From an uncultured Collinsella sp. (GTDB lineage: Bacteria > Actinomycetota > Coriobacteriia > Coriobacteriales > Coriobacteriaceae): a stretch of 13,168 nucleotides of DNA. Where the stretch lies: NCBI GenBank assembly GCA_958424475.1, contig CATZTY010000008.1, positions 1 to 13,168 on the forward strand, written 5' to 3'. The translations under genes and the position numbers were made by a program. The notes beneath the pieces are model-generated. The model had not been told where the DNA came from. It searched no databases and saw nothing but the letters and a program-made list of their open reading frames with translations. Shown piece by piece: positions 11,705 through 13,168 of this stretch (positions within the stretch are counted from its first letter, which is position 1; each line of letters opens with the position of its first letter).

Positions 11705-13168
11705 ATGTGCGGAATCGTCGGCTACACCGGCTCTGATATTGCAAAGAACATCCTGGTCACGGGCCTCAAGCGTATGGAGTATCGCGGCTATGATTCCTCG
11801 GGCGTCGCGCTCGAGGTGGGCGAGGGCGCCGCGGCGCACCTCGACGTCATCCGCCGCGTGGGCAAGGTCGCGGGCCTGGAGAGCGAGCTTTCCAACATCG
11901 ACAGCGACGCTACCTGCGGTATCGGCCATACCCGTTGGGCCACCCACGGCAAGCCCTCCGTCGTTAACGCTCACCCCCACACCAGCTGCGACGGTCGTAT
12001 CGCCATCGTCCACAACGGCATCATCGAGAACTTCGCCGAGCTGCGCGAAGAGCTGGAGGGCCGCGGCCATCACTTTAAGAGCGAGACCGATACCGAGGTC
12101 TTCGCGCATCTGATCGAAGAGGCTTATGCCGAGACGCACGACCTGATGGCCTCCGTGCGCGAGGCGTGCACCCACGTGGTCGGTGCCTATGGTCTGGCCG
12201 CCGTGTGCGCTGACGAGCCCGGCGTGATCGCCGTGGCCCGCAAGGATTCCCCGATCGTGGTCGGCGCGGGCGAGACCGGCGCCTATGTCGCCTCCGACGT
12301 CATCGCGCTCATCGACGCAACCCGCGACGTCGTGGTGCTCGAGGACGGTCAGTTTGCCAAGCTCACGCCCGCAGGCGTCGAGTACACCGACGAGGCCGGC
12401 AACGTTATCGAGCTTAAGGTCACCCACATCGACTGGGACCTGGACATGGCGGAAAAGGGCGGTTATCCCGACTTTATGCTCAAGGAGATTCACGAGCAGC
12501 CGCGCGTCGTGCGCGACACGCTGGTCGGTCGTATGACGCCGGCCGGCGAGCTCGACATCGACGAGCTGGGCCTTTCGCTCGAGGAGCTCAACGACATCGA
12601 CCGCGTCTACGTGATCGCTTGCGGCACCAGCTATCACGCTGGCCTCATTGCTAAGAATCTCATCGAGGGCTGGGCTCGCATCCCCACCGAGGTTGAGGCG
12701 GCCAGCGAGTTCCGTTATCGCAATCCCATCATCACGCCGACGACGCTCGTCGTTGCCGTGTCCCAGTCGGGCGAGACGGCCGATACCCTTGCCGCCATTC
12801 GAGACGCGCGCATCAAGGGCGCCAAGGTCTTCGGCATCACCAACGTGGTGGGCAGCCCCGTGGCGCGTGAGAGTGACGGCGTCATCTACACCAAGGCCAA
12901 CAAGGAGATCGCGGTCGCCTCGACCAAGAGCTTCATCGGCCAGGTCGTGAGCCTCACGCTGCTGGCTTTGCTGTTGGCGCAGGTCAAGTACCGTCTGACC
13001 ACCAAGCAGGCGCGCATGCTGTTCCGCGAGCTTTCCGATACGGCCGAGCAGATCCAGTGGATTTTGGATACGCAGACCGATGCCGTGCATGAGGCCGCCC
13101 TGCTGTGCAAGGACGCGCAGTCCGCACTGTTCGTGGGTCGCGGCATGGGCGCCGCTATTTCCTACGAG
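11705..13168 (+). CDS. glmS: Glutamine-fructose-6-phosphate aminotransferase, 3' end beyond the window
   Basis: GlmS makes glucosamine-6-phosphate from fructose-6-phosphate and glutamine, the first step towards UDP-GlcNAc for peptidoglycan. The 488 codons seen are open to the window edge; the family is about 600-610 residues, so the second SIS domain is cut off. Cys2 (MCGIVGYTG) is the glutaminase nucleophile, exposed after removal of Met1. The glutaminase domain also shows EYRGYDSSG (25-33), HTRWATHG (75-82) and HNGIIENF (103-110). The first SIS domain shows ACGTSYHAG (305-313) and SQSGETADT (353-361), the sugar-phosphate binding loop. AAGGGA lies 8 bases before the ATG. I see no glmS ribozyme in the leader. 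The gene is divergent from the LacI-family regulator. Confidence 0.95.
   Translation, partial: MCGIVGYTGSDIAKNILVTGLKRMEYRGYDSSGVALEVGEGAAAHLDVIRRVGKVAGLESELSNIDSDATCGIGHTRWATHGKPSVVNAHPHTSCDGRIAIVHNGIIENFAELREELEGRGHHFKSETDTEVFAHLIEEAYAETHDLMASVREACTHVVGAYGLAAVCADEPGVIAVARKDSPIVVGAGETGAYVASDVIALIDATRDVVVLEDGQFAKLTPAGVEYTDEAGNVIELKVTHIDWDLDMAEKGGYPDFMLKEIHEQPRVVRDTLVGRMTPAGELDIDELGLSLEELNDIDRVYVIACGTSYHAGLIAKNLIEGWARIPTEVEAASEFRYRNPIITPTTLVVAVSQSGETADTLAAIRDARIKGAKVFGITNVVGSPVARESDGVIYTKANKEIAVASTKSFIGQVVSLTLLALLLAQVKYRLTTKQARMLFRELSDTAEQIQWILDTQTDAVHEAALLCKDAQSALFVGRGMGAAISYE

Noticed and set aside
11090..13090. Minus-strand open frame of 666 codons across glmS and the LacI upstream region
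   Set aside because: It lies antisense to glmS, crosses the hairpin repeats and runs out of frame through the LacI gene; composition is that of a GC-rich antisense shadow.

Overview
The window looks like chromosomal DNA of a high-GC anaerobic actinobacterium, most likely a Coriobacteriia (Collinsella-like) gut organism. This is an inference from codon usage, the actinobacterial EF-G2-type factor and the style of the dispersed repeats; no rRNA or other decisive marker is present. Nine protein genes are supported: six on the plus strand and three on the minus strand, with strong hairpin terminators between convergent pairs.

Layout. (1) 136-2561 is a compact amino-acid ABC transporter operon: a lipoprotein binding protein, a permease and an ATPase, joined by stop/start overlaps and closed by a terminator. 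(2) 2802-4877 is an EF-G-like GTPase whose G3, G4 and G5 motifs depart from consensus. It shares a bidirectional terminator with (3), a convergent, membrane-anchored DNA/RNA non-specific endonuclease on the minus strand (5009-5992). (4) 6145-8286 is the most accessory-looking part: an AlbA_2/GHKL-like ATPase with C-terminal winged helices. It is preceded by about ten copies of a TCTCTCTAAA motif in both orientations and flanked by two direct copies of a dispersed hairpin repeat. (5) 8287-8462 holds a 100-nt nested stem-loop and a second perfect hairpin. (6) 8463-9341 (minus) is a LarE-type sulfur transferase, divergent from (7) a HAD phosphatase (9515-10165), with a perfect palindrome between them. 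(8) 10279-11391 (minus) is a LacI-family regulator, convergent with the HAD gene. (9) From 11705 to the window end is the 5' part of glmS, divergent from the LacI gene, with two more hairpin repeats in the shared upstream region.

How the genes work together. The first three genes form one importer. GlmS supplies glucosamine-6-phosphate for peptidoglycan. The other genes look like independent housekeeping or accessory functions.

The best candidate for something undescribed is the AlbA_2-ATPase-winged-helix gene with its dense operator array, whose central palindrome lies across the likely promoter. This suggests a self-controlled regulatory module sitting between two mobile-looking repeats. 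The second candidate is the repeat family itself: hairpins with different arms but the same CCTGTCCC-type loop, as would suit a hairpin-recognising (REP/RAYT-like) mobilisation system. The third is the 100-nt nested hairpin, whose G-U pairs favour a plus-strand RNA.
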